64,000 bases of DNA from Ophioderma brevispina. Lineage: Eukaryota; Echinodermata; Ophiuroidea; Amphilepidida; Ophiodermatidae. A program made the position numbers and the translations under genes. Under the pieces are notes generated by a model, which worked only from the letters and a program-made list of their open reading frames with translations, was not told the origin of the DNA and made no database searches. The DNA lies in contig JAMKCH010041237.1 of NCBI GenBank assembly GCA_023653785.1, positions 17,639 through 81,638 on the forward strand, read 5' to 3'. Of the stretch, positions 1 through 10,890 are shown piece after piece (the stretch's first letter is position 1; each line of letters begins with the position of its first letter).

Positions 1-154
1 CCCAAATCAAATGCGGTTCATTTTGCAACCCATAATAGAATTCATTGCTCTGGAGCACTAAGTCAAACATTTGGGCAAATAGATGAGCAAAATTTAGAAT
101 AATCAATGGAAATCTAAGGTATTGCTATTTAAAACAAAATTATAACCAATTTCA

Positions 155-1950
155 CCTCCCTCCACCATCGAACAAATAATCTTTCATTTGACACCATAAT
201 ACCACCAGTATTTATTTGCTCCAGAGACTCCAATATGTAAAATATTTTAATAATTTCCAAACTTATAACTTTAAAATTCGTAAGATTGTTATTTAAGTAT
301 ATAATTTTCAAAAAACAGGTTTCCCATCCTACCACCCGACTCCATTTTACAGATTCCAATCATATATTTCCTCAGGTTCCTCACAATTGCACATCTCTCA
401 GCCCATTTCAAAATTTTATGTGGCATAACAGTTCAAAATGCATTGCGATTGTAACCCAATGTACCTTCAACAATTCCACCCTATAAGATACATTGTTTCA
501 AGATCCTAGGTAGTTATCCCGAGATTCTAAAAGCTCACAAATTTTGATCAGATTTCAAAATATCTGAAATCTAACACATTGCTATTATAACCAAATTTAT
601 CCTTAAAACTCCTTATTTCCCCTTACTATAATCCATTTTCTTTTCTGGGACTGTAATTCTCCATGATACCTTAGCTCTAGAGACACTTAAATTCCCCAAA
701 TGTTTTTGTAACACAAGGTACAATCCTTACTGAATTCCTTCTAATGGAATTGATACACCTTATCTTCGCAGATCCAACCTACAAGACTCCCGGACTATTG
801 GGTTATGCTATTAGCCCGATACCGTAACATCTGTCTGCGTTTAGTACTGTCCTATAATCGCGGTCTTGAATTTCTGTCAATGATACAATTCTGTTGTGCG
901 TCGGTATCATTTTCATGTTGTGCCCTTATCATTTGCGGATTTCTAATCCCAACTCTGAGTGTATCCGTAACTAGTTTGGCAGATTTGTGTGAAGAATTTG
1001 TGGTGGACTCTTCATCATCAGCTGCATTGGAAAGCTGTTGATTTTCATCAAACCCCCCCCCCCCCCAATGAATCAAATATTTTCATTGTGAGACCATAAT
1101 TACCAATCATTTATTTACTCTGGATACTCCAATATGCAAATATTTTTTGACTAATTTCAAAATATAACTTTAAAAACTCAAGCATTGTTATCTTAAGTCA
1201 TAATTTTCAAAACAGTGTTTTCCATCCTCCCCATTGACTTCCTTTACAGATTCAATATCTATTTCCTCAGGAGTTCCTCCAAAATTTGCACATTTTCGCC
1301 ATTTGCAAAATTTATTGACACCACATGTTCAAAAAGGCATGCTATTTTAACCCAATTTACCTTTCAACATTCCACCCCCCAAACATAACATTTTGTTTCA
1401 AGATCTTATTATCCAGAGATTGCTAAAGCTCACAAAATTGTTTGATTAGATTTCAAAATTATCTGACATCTAACACATTGCTATTATAACCAAATTTATC
1501 ATTAAAACCCTATTTCCCCTTACAAAAATCCATTTTCTGTTTCTGGTGGACTGTAAATCTACATGATAAATTAGCTCTAGAGACACTTAAATTCTCCAAA
1601 TGTTTTGGTAACACAAGGTACAATCCTTAATGAATTCCTTCAAATGGAATTGATACACATTATCTTCGCAGATCCCACCTCAAGACTCCCCGGCTATTGG
1701 TTTATGATATAGCCCGATACCGTAAAATTGTCTGGCGTTTAGTTACATGTCCTATCATCGAATCTTGAATTCTGTCTCAATGATACACATCTAGTGGTGT
1801 GGCGGTAGCATTTCAGTTGGCCCTCTCATTGCATTTTCATAGCCACTCTCGAGTGGATCCGTAACCAGTTGGCAGATCTGTGAAGCTTTTACAGTATTTG
1901 TGGACTCTCATCATCAGCGTTATAAAGCTGTTATTTCAATGGTTACAGGC
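155..1950. repeat. Tandem duplication, ~900 bp unit, two diverged copies
   Basis: Two head-to-tail copies lie at about 155-1040 and 1041-1950, offset by about 899 bp. Matching landmarks include the 'caatatg' stretch at 231 and 1130, the 'tttcctcagg' stretch, the 'tagctctagagacactt' stretch near 671 and 1571, and the 'cttatcttcgcagatcc' stretch near 760 and 1660. The copies differ by many substitutions and short indels. Short frames inside them (for example 805-1041) are not preserved between copies, which argues against coding function. A pure C run sits at the junction (1053-1066). Confidence 0.8.
1053..1066. repeat. Poly(C) run, 14 bases
   Basis: Fourteen consecutive C at the boundary between the two ~900 bp copies. 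The other copy boundary has only a loose C-rich stretch (155-170), so the run has expanded or is a base-calling artefact. Confidence 0.9.
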
Positions 1951-2241
1951 CCCTTACTCTCAAAGCTTCTGTCTCATCAAAGGGTAGGGTTCCTGGTCCC
2001 GTCATTCGCCAAACTTTCGGTTAGGGCACTCAGGTTCCGCACAAACTTGTGAATAAAGGCCCTTCTCGCAATCAATTTACAAGGGTTTTTTTGTCACAAA
2101 TCTCAAATGGATTGTTAATTTGCAAAGTTCACACCCTTTGAGAAAGGTCTTCATAGGTGGAAAACACTGTATAATAAATTTTACAAACAGTTTCTAGCAT
2201 ATATTGACACGGCTTTCATTATGATGGATGGGGGGATTTAA

Positions 2242-2543
2242 AGTAATAATAACACATTTTTTTGAAGAGTACCCCAATTTTCAAATTTTGAGATTTTGCA
2301 GGTATTGGGTAATGGTATAATAAACTATACCTGCAAAACGGTTTAATATCAACAGTGTGTTTTGTCATAAAAGAATGATTTTGTAATTAGATTGGGGATC
2401 CCAGATTTTAATTCTTTGTTGACGACATAGACATTTCGAGCTAACCATTCACAGTAGAGGTAATAGGCCAGTTACTAATGCAACTGTGCAAAAATCTCAA
2501 AAGTTTTAAAAATTTGAAATGGGGGCACTCTTCAAAAGTCCTT
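2242..2543. mobile_element. TTAA-flanked MITE, family D copy 1
   Basis: A 302 bp non-coding element with inverted ends, flanked by TTAA at 2238-2241 and 2544-2547. Its left side reads 'gaagagtaccccaatttt'. The right side, read on the minus strand, reads 'gaagagtgcccccattt', and both arms continue inward to a 'gagatttt(t)gca' stretch. It is related to 13802-14333. TTAA duplication is the hallmark of piggyBac-type transposases in general. There is no coding capacity, so it would have been moved in trans. Confidence 0.7.
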
Positions 2544-2547
2544 TTAA

Positions 2548-2935
2548 TATAATGGCTTTGATGTACCTCCTATTTCCTTCATACCAATACCTTTTGTCTT
2601 TACTGACCGTGATTTTACCATATTCATGTTTGTTTGGAAAGGGCAGTAAATAAAGAAGGAACGCCAAAACAAGGGGGTCTATTTAGGCAAAAAAACAACA
2701 TGGAGTTCACAGGTAAAAGGGGTTTTTTCTACACCAAAAAAAGGAATGGTGTTTTCAATCCAAGGGGCACCAGCATGGGTACCCGAAGGTTGGCGAGTAA
2801 CATTAAGGGTTCTATTTATGGTTATGGGCAAGGCTCGATATAAATGGGATGACTACCGGAGACTTGTGATTTAAGGTCCTGTATTTGTTCCATTAAAATC
2901 CATACTACTCCAGTGGAAGACTTAGGTCTGTATGC
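2548..2935. other. Unassigned AT-rich stretch
   Basis: No repeat partner, RNA gene or credible coding frame recognised. A 69-codon frame at 2634-2843 is low-complexity (Gly/Lys/Arg-rich) and shows no family signature. Confidence 0.5.
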
Positions 2936-3597
2936 ACAATAGAGTTAGACCAGGTCTAACTTTAGACCAATCTAAGTGATAGTCAGGTCAGGTTTCTTTG
3001 AGGGTCCTGCTACTGGTATCCTGGTAACCAGTGCTACCTGTCCCAAGGCCGAGTTGTCGGCAGCTAAACCGTCACCCCCATCGGGTTTCTAAGGAAATCT
3101 GATGAGGTGGGTAGCTGGTTACCCTGGTAGAACTAAAAAGATCTACCTACAAGGGTGTCAGCTCTGGAGAGCTAATGGCGGCCATCCAGCACATGCTGCC
3201 TTGCATGGTGGGCGAGATTGCCCAAAGGCTAGGCCCACCATCGAAAACTGTGGATTGACGTCAGGAAGGGCATCCGGTCAATTATCTTTTGCTCCAATAA
3301 ATCCTCACAGCAGTATTGCCGAGTGCGAGGTGAATCCGGCCACCCCCGTTTAGTGGGGACAAAACTGGATTTAAAACTTCGGTTTAACTAAGTGTAATTT
3401 AGTCCCACCAGAAGAGACACTTTCCTTTGCACTGACATGAGGTATTTTGTATTATTTTGAAATTTGCATTTTAGTCTTGGTAATTTGTTAGTTACTCCAT
3501 GAAGAAAATGTGAATAACTGTCAATTTTTGTCAAAACTAATTGTGACTTAGACCAGGTCTAACTTTAAACCTGGTCTAACTTTTTGTGCATACAGAC
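2936..3597. mobile_element. 662 bp inverted-repeat element with nested repeat
   Basis: The left end (2936-2981) begins GTCTGTATGCACAA and continues into AGTTAGACCAGGTCTAAC. The right end (3545-3597), read on the minus strand, begins with the same GTCTGTATGCACAA and continues into AGTTAGACCAGG, giving terminal repeats of about 45 bp. The interior carries the dispersed repeat at 3051-3390, which also occurs at 46498-46850 without these ends, so that repeat is probably nested. The target-site duplication is unclear. Confidence 0.7.
3051..3390 (+). repeat. Dispersed 340 bp repeat, copy 1
   Basis: About 340 bp sharing extended similarity with 46498-46850 in the same orientation. Shared landmarks are 'gagttgtcggc' at the start, 'aaatctgatgagg', 'ggtagctgg', 'ccatgctgcc'-like and 'gtcaggaagggcatccgg' inside, and 'ggatttaaaa' near the end. 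Short frames are not shared. A SINE or the 3' tail of an unrecognised LINE are both possible. I see no A/B box pair, so the class is left open. Confidence 0.75.
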
Positions 3598-3610
3598 ATT
3601 AAAGTCGTCG

Positions 3611-3612
<2 letters not shown>

Positions 3613-3703
<91 letters not shown>
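3613..3703. repeat. Poly(T) tract, 91 bases, followed by poly(C)
   Basis: Ninety-one uninterrupted T (3613-3703) followed by a C run with a single T (3704-3716). It sits directly outside the right end of the 662 bp inverted-repeat element. Apparent Phe- and Lys-only frames here are artefacts of the homopolymer. Confidence 0.95.
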
Positions 3704-3716
3704 CCCCCCCCCTCCC

Positions 3717-4208
3717 AAGTTTGTTTCCAGTAGGCTGCATGCACTTTAAATTTGGAGCTCATTTATTTTTTAGACAAATAAATGCTCCCAAATCGATATT
3801 TTTTTATAAACTAATACTTTACAGTAAAATATGGTGTGCAACTGTTTTGACTTGCCATTTGGTGTGATTTGAGGTATTACTGGGGAAATTTCCTCTCAAA
3901 AATTTGTAAATATTCATTTTGCATTTGGTTTAGGCTACCTATTGGAAACACTTTTTGGCATTATTCAATCCTCCTTACATGACTCTAGAAGATCACACAT
4001 GACCACATGGCTTGGGTCAATTTAAACAATCTTGTGTATTTGTGTGTAACATTGCACTATAGGGAGAAGATTCTGAAATCAGCTTCTGTTTGTGTTCAAA
4101 GCAAAGTTGTTAAAGGTGGGGTAACCCGATGGACAACCCGATCGACCACCTCATCCCCACTTTACATCACTGAAATTAAGATTTTGGTATCGGAAGACAT
4201 CTTTTTTG
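3717..4208. other. Unassigned AT-rich stretch
   Basis: No recognised repeat, RNA gene or coding signature. Confidence 0.5.
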
Positions 4209-4525
4209 TGGCCACCAGCTAATAGCTGCAGGACCACTTAGCAATACTTTGTGCATGTGATGTGTGTGTGTGTCACTAATTTGTTACATTTTTTATGTCA
4301 TAGGTGCACCAGGGGATCCCTCAGTTGCTGATGAGGTCAAAGTCATGTGCCAAGTTCAAAGGCCTGTGAGGTTAATTTGAAAAATGGGCTAAAAAGATAA
4401 TGACCTCATTGAAAAGTTTAAGTTCAAACTTGAGTCATAGTGCATATGGAATCCCTCAGTTGTTTGATGCGATCAAAGGTCCATGCCAGGTCAAAGGTAA
4501 TGTGAAGGTCAAGTTTTAAGATAGC
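4209..4525 (-). mobile_element. DR1-motif dispersed repeat, copy 1
   Basis: Read on the minus strand, this matches the element at 20840-22003 and the one at 42112-42690. Shared stretches are 'acctttgacctggcat', 'actgaggga', 'tttgaacttaaacttttcaa'-like, 'cctatgac', a CA-rich tail, and an end reading 'gctaagtggtcc..cagcta..agctggtggcc'. About two of the 152 bp internal units remain, heavily decayed. The TGACCTTTGACC motifs are partly degraded here. Confidence 0.65.
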
Positions 4526-5892
4526 CTGGGTGGCCCACAGCTTATAATCTTCGAAAGCCTAGAACCTCAAATTCTAGTTTTTTATTACTCCAGTGAAATT
4601 TAAGGTCCAGGAAATGGTTCCTTGTGATGTTACAAAAAAAAGTTCCCAAATGTGGTTTGACACACCAACTCATTGCACTTCCCAATGGGCCAATTGGGAC
4701 ACATCATTGCCGTCTAATATCCAAACAACCTGGAGCAATTTACTCTAAAATTTGTAACAGATGTTTTTGGTGATATGCTTTCATGTGAGGGAGAACTTCA
4801 TTTTATAAATTGGGCCATGATTGGGTTACCACTTTAAAGTCTCAGCATAAATAGAGAGCCATTAAAAGGTTTTTGACAATGGGATTCACCCGGTAATAAC
4901 ATGAGAAACAGATGTCAGTCCAGCACCCCACTGCACATGATGGTGTGTTTTTCTAGGTGTACCCTAAAACTGAGAGAATGTTGAGATCTGGGTTGAAAAT
5001 CAATGGTTTGCTATCAATATTAAGTATAAAATCTGTAGAATCCAAAAAAAAGTTGATATTGTCTATATTTTGCTCTGACAAAACCAATTTTAACCGTATT
5101 CTTACATCTTACACCTGACTGAAAGTGCCCTGACCTCCAGGTCCGTGCATGCTAGTCTTCACGGTCTAGTAGCTCTAAAAATTTGGGGATAACTCCCCTA
5201 ATTCATGACTGATCGGGTAGATGACATGATGATCTTCAAGTCAGAATGTTACTTTAATGTCTGAGATGTTCCATTGAAAGAAAGACTTTTCATCTCGCCC
5301 ATTTTGTAAGCAGTAACAAATAGGACTCGCATTGACCGGAGTGTAAACCATGGTTGGAGCTTCAGCTATTGTGATTTGACCTAGAAACAAATATACAGGT
5401 ATCCCTGACATATGCAACTACTACCCCCACTTTGATTTACCGTAAATGTAAACACATGGCAAAAGGTCACTTTTGTCTATCTATTGTCAAACAAACTGTA
5501 GTAAAGGTTGCAGACCTCTTACATAAAAACTATGATTACATGCTCCTATCCAGCAAATTTCACGACAATGTAGAAATAAAATGCAAACCTAAACAGATAA
5601 GGCCCATATCCCCAAAGGATTCTAACAAGATTTTAAGCCAGACAAGTTTAAATTTTAAGGAAGCCAACATTTGGATTACAGTTTCCTCTGGAGTGCTTTG
5701 TTAATTGTGGAATGGAATAGTCTGGCCAGATTTATTTCAGTTAGAGCTAAGGAGCATGTACATAATCTTGTCTATCTTGGTCTATCTTGCAAGTATTGAG
5801 CATGTCAAAATATGAAAACAAAAACCATATCAACTCAATGAATGTTTATGGCCTAAAGTGGGTATTTTAGTATGTTTTTGTTTGGTTTTGTT
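4526..5892. other. Unassigned stretch with one 90-codon frame
   Basis: AT-rich DNA. The longest frame is 5432-5704 (+), 90 codons and rich in Lys/Ser. It has no recognisable domain, no splice context I can defend and no relative elsewhere in the window. Confidence 0.4.
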
Positions 5893-6085
5893 ATGTGTGT
5901 GCATGCATGCATGCAAGTGTGTGTGTGTGTACATGTGTGTGTATACATGTGTGTACATGTGTTGGTGCATGTGTGTGTGTGTGTGTGCATATGTGTGTAC
6001 ATGTGTGTGTGCATGTGTGCACATGCGTGCATGTGCGCATGCATGCATGTGTGCATGCATGTTCTTGCGCATGTGTGCATTTGTA
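5893..6085. repeat. Compound GT/GCAT microsatellite
   Basis: Runs of TGTG interspersed with GCATGC and ACATGT steps, alternating purine-pyrimidine for nearly 190 bases. All six-frame reads give Cys/Val or His/Thr low-complexity frames, so none is a gene. Such tracts can adopt left-handed helix in general (established for alternating purine-pyrimidine DNA). Confidence 0.95.
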
Positions 6086-6591
6086 ACTTGTGTTGACTGC
6101 CAGATACGGATGTCCACAGTATTTCCAACACCAAGCTTTACCCGCCCAATTGGGCTACTTTTGAACATTTAAAATTTCGCTCAAAGTCATGTTTTCATTG
6201 GGTTTCATTGGACGCTTCTTATTGCAATTGTAGAATTTGAGGTCTTCTGGCAAAACCTTTCAACGATAGTACCTTCCAGTAACTGAGAAACCCTGTGTTG
6301 GTGTAATTTTTGCAATATACCCATGTCCATCAAAAAGAAATATGTATAAAACCTTCTTGGTACTGGTGCTGCATCATGCAATGGTTTGGGATTTGCCATC
6401 AACTTTGTTTTTTGTTTGATTGCAGCTTGTAAAAGGGCCATTCTTCGGTCACGTTTGTGACCTTAAACCGGTAAATTTTTATTTTCAAACCAATGCTGTT
6501 TTGTCAACGTAACCAATCTGTTTTTACTTTTTACATTATTAATAACCTTGAGTCCAAACCTAACCTAAAATAATGTTTCCACTTTCACTTG

Positions 6592-6712
6592 ATTGGTTAT
6601 TTTGTCAAGGGGGGAAAATAAAGTTCGGTGATGGGTGTGACCATCAGGTCACACATGTGACCAAACTTCATTTGCCCCCCCCCCCCCCCCCCCCCGTGAC
6701 AAAATAACCAAT
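6592..6712. mobile_element. 121 bp hairpin element nested in mariner relic
   Basis: The perfect ends ATTGGTTATTTTGTCA (6592-6607) and its complement (6697-6712) enclose a further inverted stretch: 'aaaataaagttcggtgatgg..gtgacc' pairs with 'ggtcac..accaaacttcattt'. The pieces of the mariner frame on either side are separated by it. It contains a 21-base C run (6675-6695) facing a 6-base G run on the other arm. Confidence 0.75.
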
Positions 6713-6845
6713 ATAGCCCAATGGCTCCAAAGTGTATCCAGGTTTCATTACCAGTTACAATCTCCTTCAAAATGTTTCTGGTCATGTTTTTCATACTTGT
6801 TGAGCTAATTATTGGACCACTTCACCCTCTCCTCCTGCTGATCTG

Positions 6846-7145
6846 GAATTAGGGCACACATGGTCCAGTGGATAAAGCGCCCCAACCATACGCCAAAGGT
6901 TTAAGTTCGAGCCCTCTGTGGCCAATGAGTTTCGCCCTTGAGTAAGGCGCTTTACCTCAATTACTCCCTCTACCCATGTGTATAAATGGGTACCGACCAT
7001 ACTGGCATTATTCAACATCGGGAAGGTAACAGACTCGCTGTATGTAGAAGTGTAGCGATCCCCCTACAGCAACACTATATGGTTGAGTCAGCACGAAACG
7101 CTTTGAGAGACGGATAAGCACTATACACAGGTCTTTACTCTCTTT
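6846..7145 (+). mobile_element. tRNA-derived SINE inserted in mariner relic
   Basis: The A box TGGTCCAGTGG (6861-6871) fits the RNA polymerase III consensus exactly. The B box AGTTCGAGCCC (6904-6914) follows at normal tRNA spacing. The body then has 'gagtaaggcgctttacc' and the common SINE tail-like stretch 'cgctttgagagacggataag' (7098-7117). It separates the mariner ARWVP block from the TGNETW block, so it inserted after the transposon. A clear target-site duplication was not defined. Confidence 0.75.
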
Positions 7146-7469
7146 ACCTGTTGATATGGGGTTAGAATATGGGGTACCCATCTGGCACAAGGCTTCCTCA
7201 TCTGTAGACAGTCCTTCATAATTATTTCTGCTGCTCACTTTGATATGCCAACAAGTGCAGCAATATGTTACGTTACTCTCCCATCTTCAACTAGATCTTT
7301 TAAACCGCTGATCATCTCACAATGGCTGAACAATGGGCTTACCATTGTCTGACAAATTGGCCTACCTTGTTGGGTAATCTTTGTCAGAGCATACTGGCAT
7401 CTTTAAAGTGAGATGCCCTGTCTGCATCATGTGAAGGTCCATCATCTCCTTAAACTGTCTGCAAATTGG

Positions 7470-7619
7470 GTAGACGTTTCATATAGAAGTCCCATTGATG
7501 CAAATGAGGTATTGCCATTCATTCCATCAAGCACTACTGCACAACGTTATACAGCGCATGACGGAATCAATTGTAATACCTCATTTGCATCAAAGGGACT
7601 TCTATATGAAACGTCTACC
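7470..7619. mobile_element. 150 bp palindromic MITE with 9 bp target duplication
   Basis: Arms of about 60 bp begin GTAGACGTTTCATATAGAAG at 7470 and close with the exact complement at 7618. They match almost base for base through 'gatgcaaatgaggtatt', leaving a loop of about 30 bp. The direct repeat GCAAATTGG flanks it (7461-7469 and 7620-7628). No coding capacity. A 9 bp duplication is typical of Mutator-like elements, while 8 bp would suggest hAT; one shared G at the boundary leaves both open. Confidence 0.85.
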
Positions 7620-7628
7620 GCAAATTGG

Positions 7629-8048
7629 CATTCATTTTTGTTGCAGCATCGCTAAGTTTAATATTAATCTTTATATACACCCTGAATTGTTCTTAATTTG
7701 GCTATGAGTAGGCAGTGCTCTGACACAGAGGTATTTATACTAATGAGATTACATTAAGAGGATTAAGAGGGTGATTTTTTAGGAGATGAAAAGTATAACA
7801 TTAACACCTGCAGATTACACATTGGAAAGTTATTTGCAAAAGAAACTTCACAGATCAGAGATCTTACAAGGTACCTAGTCAAAAGTGACGAGGTATGTTT
7901 AAGAGTGTGGTTTTTATTAGGGGTTATTTTCTGAAGCCTTGAAATGAGTGTGGGTACCTAATCAAACCTTAAGACCCCCACAATGTTACCCCAATGGCTA
8001 CATCAACATTTAGGATTTCTTGTCTCCCCCTCCCCACTTTCAATCTAA
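7629..8048. other. Unassigned stretch
   Basis: No recognised repeat, RNA or coding feature. Confidence 0.5.
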
Positions 8049-8530
8049 AGCCATGTTCACACGGTCACAAAACTCCAAGGGTTTGAAACTCCGGGGTGAA
8101 AATTTAATCCAATTATTTTACTTCACTCCAAATTGTGTCCACATGATGGCCAAAACTCTGAAATCATCCCCCTGACCATTCTCCTCCGCTTCTCATATCG
8201 GAGGTAGACCGGAAGTCAACATACCGGAAGCCGAGCACTTTCCCGCGTGATATTCAAACATAGGAATTTGTCAACAAAGATGACCTTGCGAGGTCACCTC
8301 CGCTCACTATCCCCCGAAGCTGTCCACACGGCACGACACTCAAAAAACCTCTGGAGTGTTATCGGAGGTTGAGCTTCACCCCCAAGTTCTTTAGGGGGAT
8401 GAAACCCCGCTAGACCCTTGATAAAACTCCGGAGTGTAAAACCCCGAATGCATCCACATGGTCAAAAACCCCGATCGACACTCCAGAGTTTTTGAAAACT
8501 CCGGAGTTTCAGCCTCCGTGTGGACACGAC
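8049..8530. mobile_element. TTAA-type MITE, family F
   Basis: The left end is AGCCATGTTCACACGG. The right end, read on the minus strand, is AGTCGTGTCCACACGG after alignment with TTAA at 8531-8534; the left site has decayed to CTAA (8045-8048). The interior is unusual for this AT-rich window: CTCCGGAG-type palindromes recur (near 8090, 8431, 8484, 8500). A 154-codon frame (8458-8922) starts inside this end and runs into unrelated DNA, so it is not a gene. Confidence 0.7.
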
Positions 8531-8534
8531 TTAA

Positions 8535-9855
8535 GAGATATCATAGTCCCTCTTGGCCCTTTAATTTTTCCATTATGATTGTCCTTATTGATTTGCTCTT
8601 TGTTAAAAGGTTACAGACAAGAATATCTCGCAAACAGTCTGCTTGTACACTCAAAGGTATCAAGCCTCAATCAACAGCTATTCAGTACTGGTCTATATCA
8701 TCAAACCAGGATATGAAAGGTATAGGTCTTCTCAGAAAAAAAAATCAATTTTTAAACATTTCTTTTAACACAAAGAAATACATGTTTGAGTTCAAAATTG
8801 GCATCAATGGTAAAAAAAAATCTCTTTTGCAACTTTCGGTTCAAAATTTACGACCAATTTTCTGGCAATATCTTGCAAACCTGTCTGCTTCACAAATTGA
8901 TAAAATTATATTAAAAATATAACATTCATTGAACGCATGTGTCGTCTGCTGTCACAGTTGTGAATGGGGTCAAAGGTCACAGGAGGTCACCAATTAGTGG
9001 GACACTACCCAAGGACCATTGTATCCAAGTGTCATGAAAATTAGCATACATATGTGGAAACAGTGAGCAATTATGTTTAGGGTTAACATTTTTGCCACAG
9101 ACACACACACAGCCTTACACAAACACAGATACGCACACTACCAAAGCAATCCCTATGTGCCCTATATGAATGTTTCGCAGACGACACAAAAATGAAGTCA
9201 TTTAAATCAAAGTAGGCCATGCCTTTCATCGAACATCCAAAATAACTCGGATAATATAACTTGCTTATGACAGCCTCAACTACTCACGATTGCACAGTTA
9301 TACATGCATTATTTTTTAATTTGGCTGCACTTCAAAAGTCTTCATGGACAATGGACAATCAGCATCAATAGTGGTGGATTTTGCCCGGAGGAAGGGGGGT
9401 AATTCGTCTTATTTTGGGTAGGTATTTGCCACCCAGATTTCAAAAATTGAGGCTCAGAAGAACAAACAAGAACAAAATTTGAAGCCTGAAAAATGTCTCC
9501 AGAGCTACGTTTTCCAAAAATTTTGGGAAAAAAAGCCACGATTTACCTCAATTTCCAGCTACTTTTTGAGGTGTTTTGAAGAAAATTTGGTAGAATATGG
9601 CTTTGGACATGAAATCAGGGTGTCCGGAACTGAAAAGGCGATAAAATGGGAATCAACTGAACTGAAGAGAGCCTGAAAATGAGGGTCTCATGGGCGGCAC
9701 ATATTCCATACTACCTCCCAATGTGAGTATACCCCCCAGGATTTTTGTTTCATGTCATATTAACATTTACCATTCATACAGTTTATTATATAATATGCAT
9801 GCTTGCTCCAAAAATGCCAAAACCTGACTTTGAGTAGAGTTTTGGTGTTTTCTGG
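8535..9855. other. Unassigned stretch with single DR1 motif and short CA tract
   Basis: Contains one GGTCAAAGGTCA (about 8969-8980) and a CA-rich tract near 9098-9140. No gene or RNA recognised. Confidence 0.5.
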
Positions 9856-9859
9856 TTAA

Positions 9860-10144
9860 AGGTGCATGTTCTGATCGTCTTTGGCTGTATTTTTCTCATT
9901 GTCATCCTGAAATTTTAGCCCTCAAATCCATTTCATTGCCAAGATATAAACAAAAAACCGCTGAATTTATGGTTAACCATCAATATTAGCACAGTATTGA
10001 ATAGGGCTTTGCAACGCGCATTATTGCTTCTACTGTCAAAACCGCAAGTGTGTTTCCCACGGTACTTGATGGGGCGTATGTGCAAGTGCCAGGCTCTTAT
10101 ATCATGTAGGAGAACACAATAGAACATACATCGAACAAGCACCT
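9860..10144. mobile_element. TTAA-flanked MITE, family A copy 1
   Basis: A 285 bp element between TTAA at 9856-9859 and 10145-10148. The left end is AGGTGCATG and the right end, read on the minus strand, is AGGTGCTTG. The interior matches 40470-40795: 'ttctgatcgtctttgg', 'tttcattgccaagatat', 'aacaaaaaaccgc', 'tgtttcccacgg', 'ttgatggggcgta'. The second copy has a verified empty site, so these borders are well supported. Confidence 0.9.
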
Positions 10145-10200
10145 TTAATAGCTACTAGAAAGGCACTACTAATATACAAATATTGAATGTTTACACTTTA

Positions 10201-10642
10201 TAGGGCTGTCTACGCTGATGTCACAGTTCGGCCATTTTGAGGTGATGGGAAGTTATAGAGCGGCCATTTTGTGGTGATGATTCCCATAGGCCGCCGTGTA
10301 AAACTGGCATAAAATGCGCCGAATTTTTACCTGAAGTAATAGCAGGAGACTGAAATGGTAGCCGCTAGTTAGGAAATAACATGCACATTTTAGAATGCCT
10401 ATTCGTTTCACTTGCATGGTAGAAACAATCCAAAGAAATGGTCATAAAGGGTGCCAAACGCAAACGGCCTCGTAGAAACACACGTTTGTGTATCACCTCC
10501 GATGAACCAGGGCTGCGATGAACTAAGATTCGGACTTAATAGAAAGTATGCGCAGTGTTGTGTGTCGCGGAGTGATACTGCACAACGAGGACGATATAAA
10601 GGCTAAGCACCGGTAAGTGACCCAGATGAGTAGACAGCCCTA
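10201..10642. mobile_element. 442 bp inverted-repeat element
   Basis: The ends are TAGGGCTGTCTAC at 10201 and its exact complement ending at 10642; similarity continues a few more bases. The interior repeats 'cggccattttg(a/t)ggtgatg' twice (about 10230 and 10261). No coding frame. The target duplication could not be fixed, so the superfamily is undetermined. Confidence 0.8.
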
Positions 10643-10796
10643 TCACAAATTTCCAGTTTTGTATATGAGTTAACAATGTTTATCTATCCACTTACTGATT
10701 TTTTTAATTACAAATATTACGGATTTGTCAAAATACAGTGAAGTGGAGGGTATACGCTCGTATATGTAAACAATTTATAGCACTTTTTTAAGTACA

Positions 10797-10890
10797 CATG
10801 AAAAATAGTAATTGGGCTATAGGCGCGTATACATGAAAAATAGTAATTGGGCTATAGGCGCGTATACATGAAAAATAGTAATTATTCTAT
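10797..10890. repeat. 35 bp direct tandem repeat, ~2.6 copies
   Basis: Copies begin CATGAAAAATAGTAATT at 10797, 10832 and 10867, exactly 35 bp apart. The first two are identical and the third diverges after 'agtaatt'. Perfect identity suggests recent slippage or an assembly duplication. Confidence 0.95.

Larger units (their letters stand above)
6190..7440 (-). pseudogene. Decayed mariner-type transposase
   Basis: The order on the minus strand is as follows. A helix-turn-helix-like part (about 7320-7200) reads LVEDGRVT..IAALVGISK..AAEII. Next comes RKPCARWVPH, matching the family's conserved ARWVP block. A piece at 6755-6715 reads IVTGNETWIHFGAI, matching the TGDETW block that carries the first catalytic Asp, here Asn. 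A piece at about 6350-6200 reads FFDGHGYI (one frameshift) then VTGRYY and KKRP. Family proteins are about 345 residues. This copy has frameshifts, stops, a SINE insertion (6846-7145) and a hairpin insertion (6592-6712), so it cannot be functional. The final HDNA-containing third was not found; the GT microsatellite lies beyond. Confidence 0.8.

Noticed and set aside
3565..3867. Poly-Lys and poly-Phe frames
   Set aside because: Products of the 91-base T run.
5432..5704. 90-codon plus frame
   Set aside because: No family signature and no splice or promoter evidence.
5830..6172. His/Thr- and Cys/Val-rich frames on both strands
   Set aside because: Products of the GT/GCAT microsatellite.
6861..6914. 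Functional tRNA gene
   Set aside because: A and B boxes are present, but no acceptor or anticodon stem can be drawn and the sequence continues into a SINE body.
8458..8922. 154-codon plus frame, longest uninterrupted after the retroelement frames
   Set aside because: It begins inside a MITE end and runs into unrelated AT-rich DNA; composition is Ile/Lys/Asn-rich without any domain.
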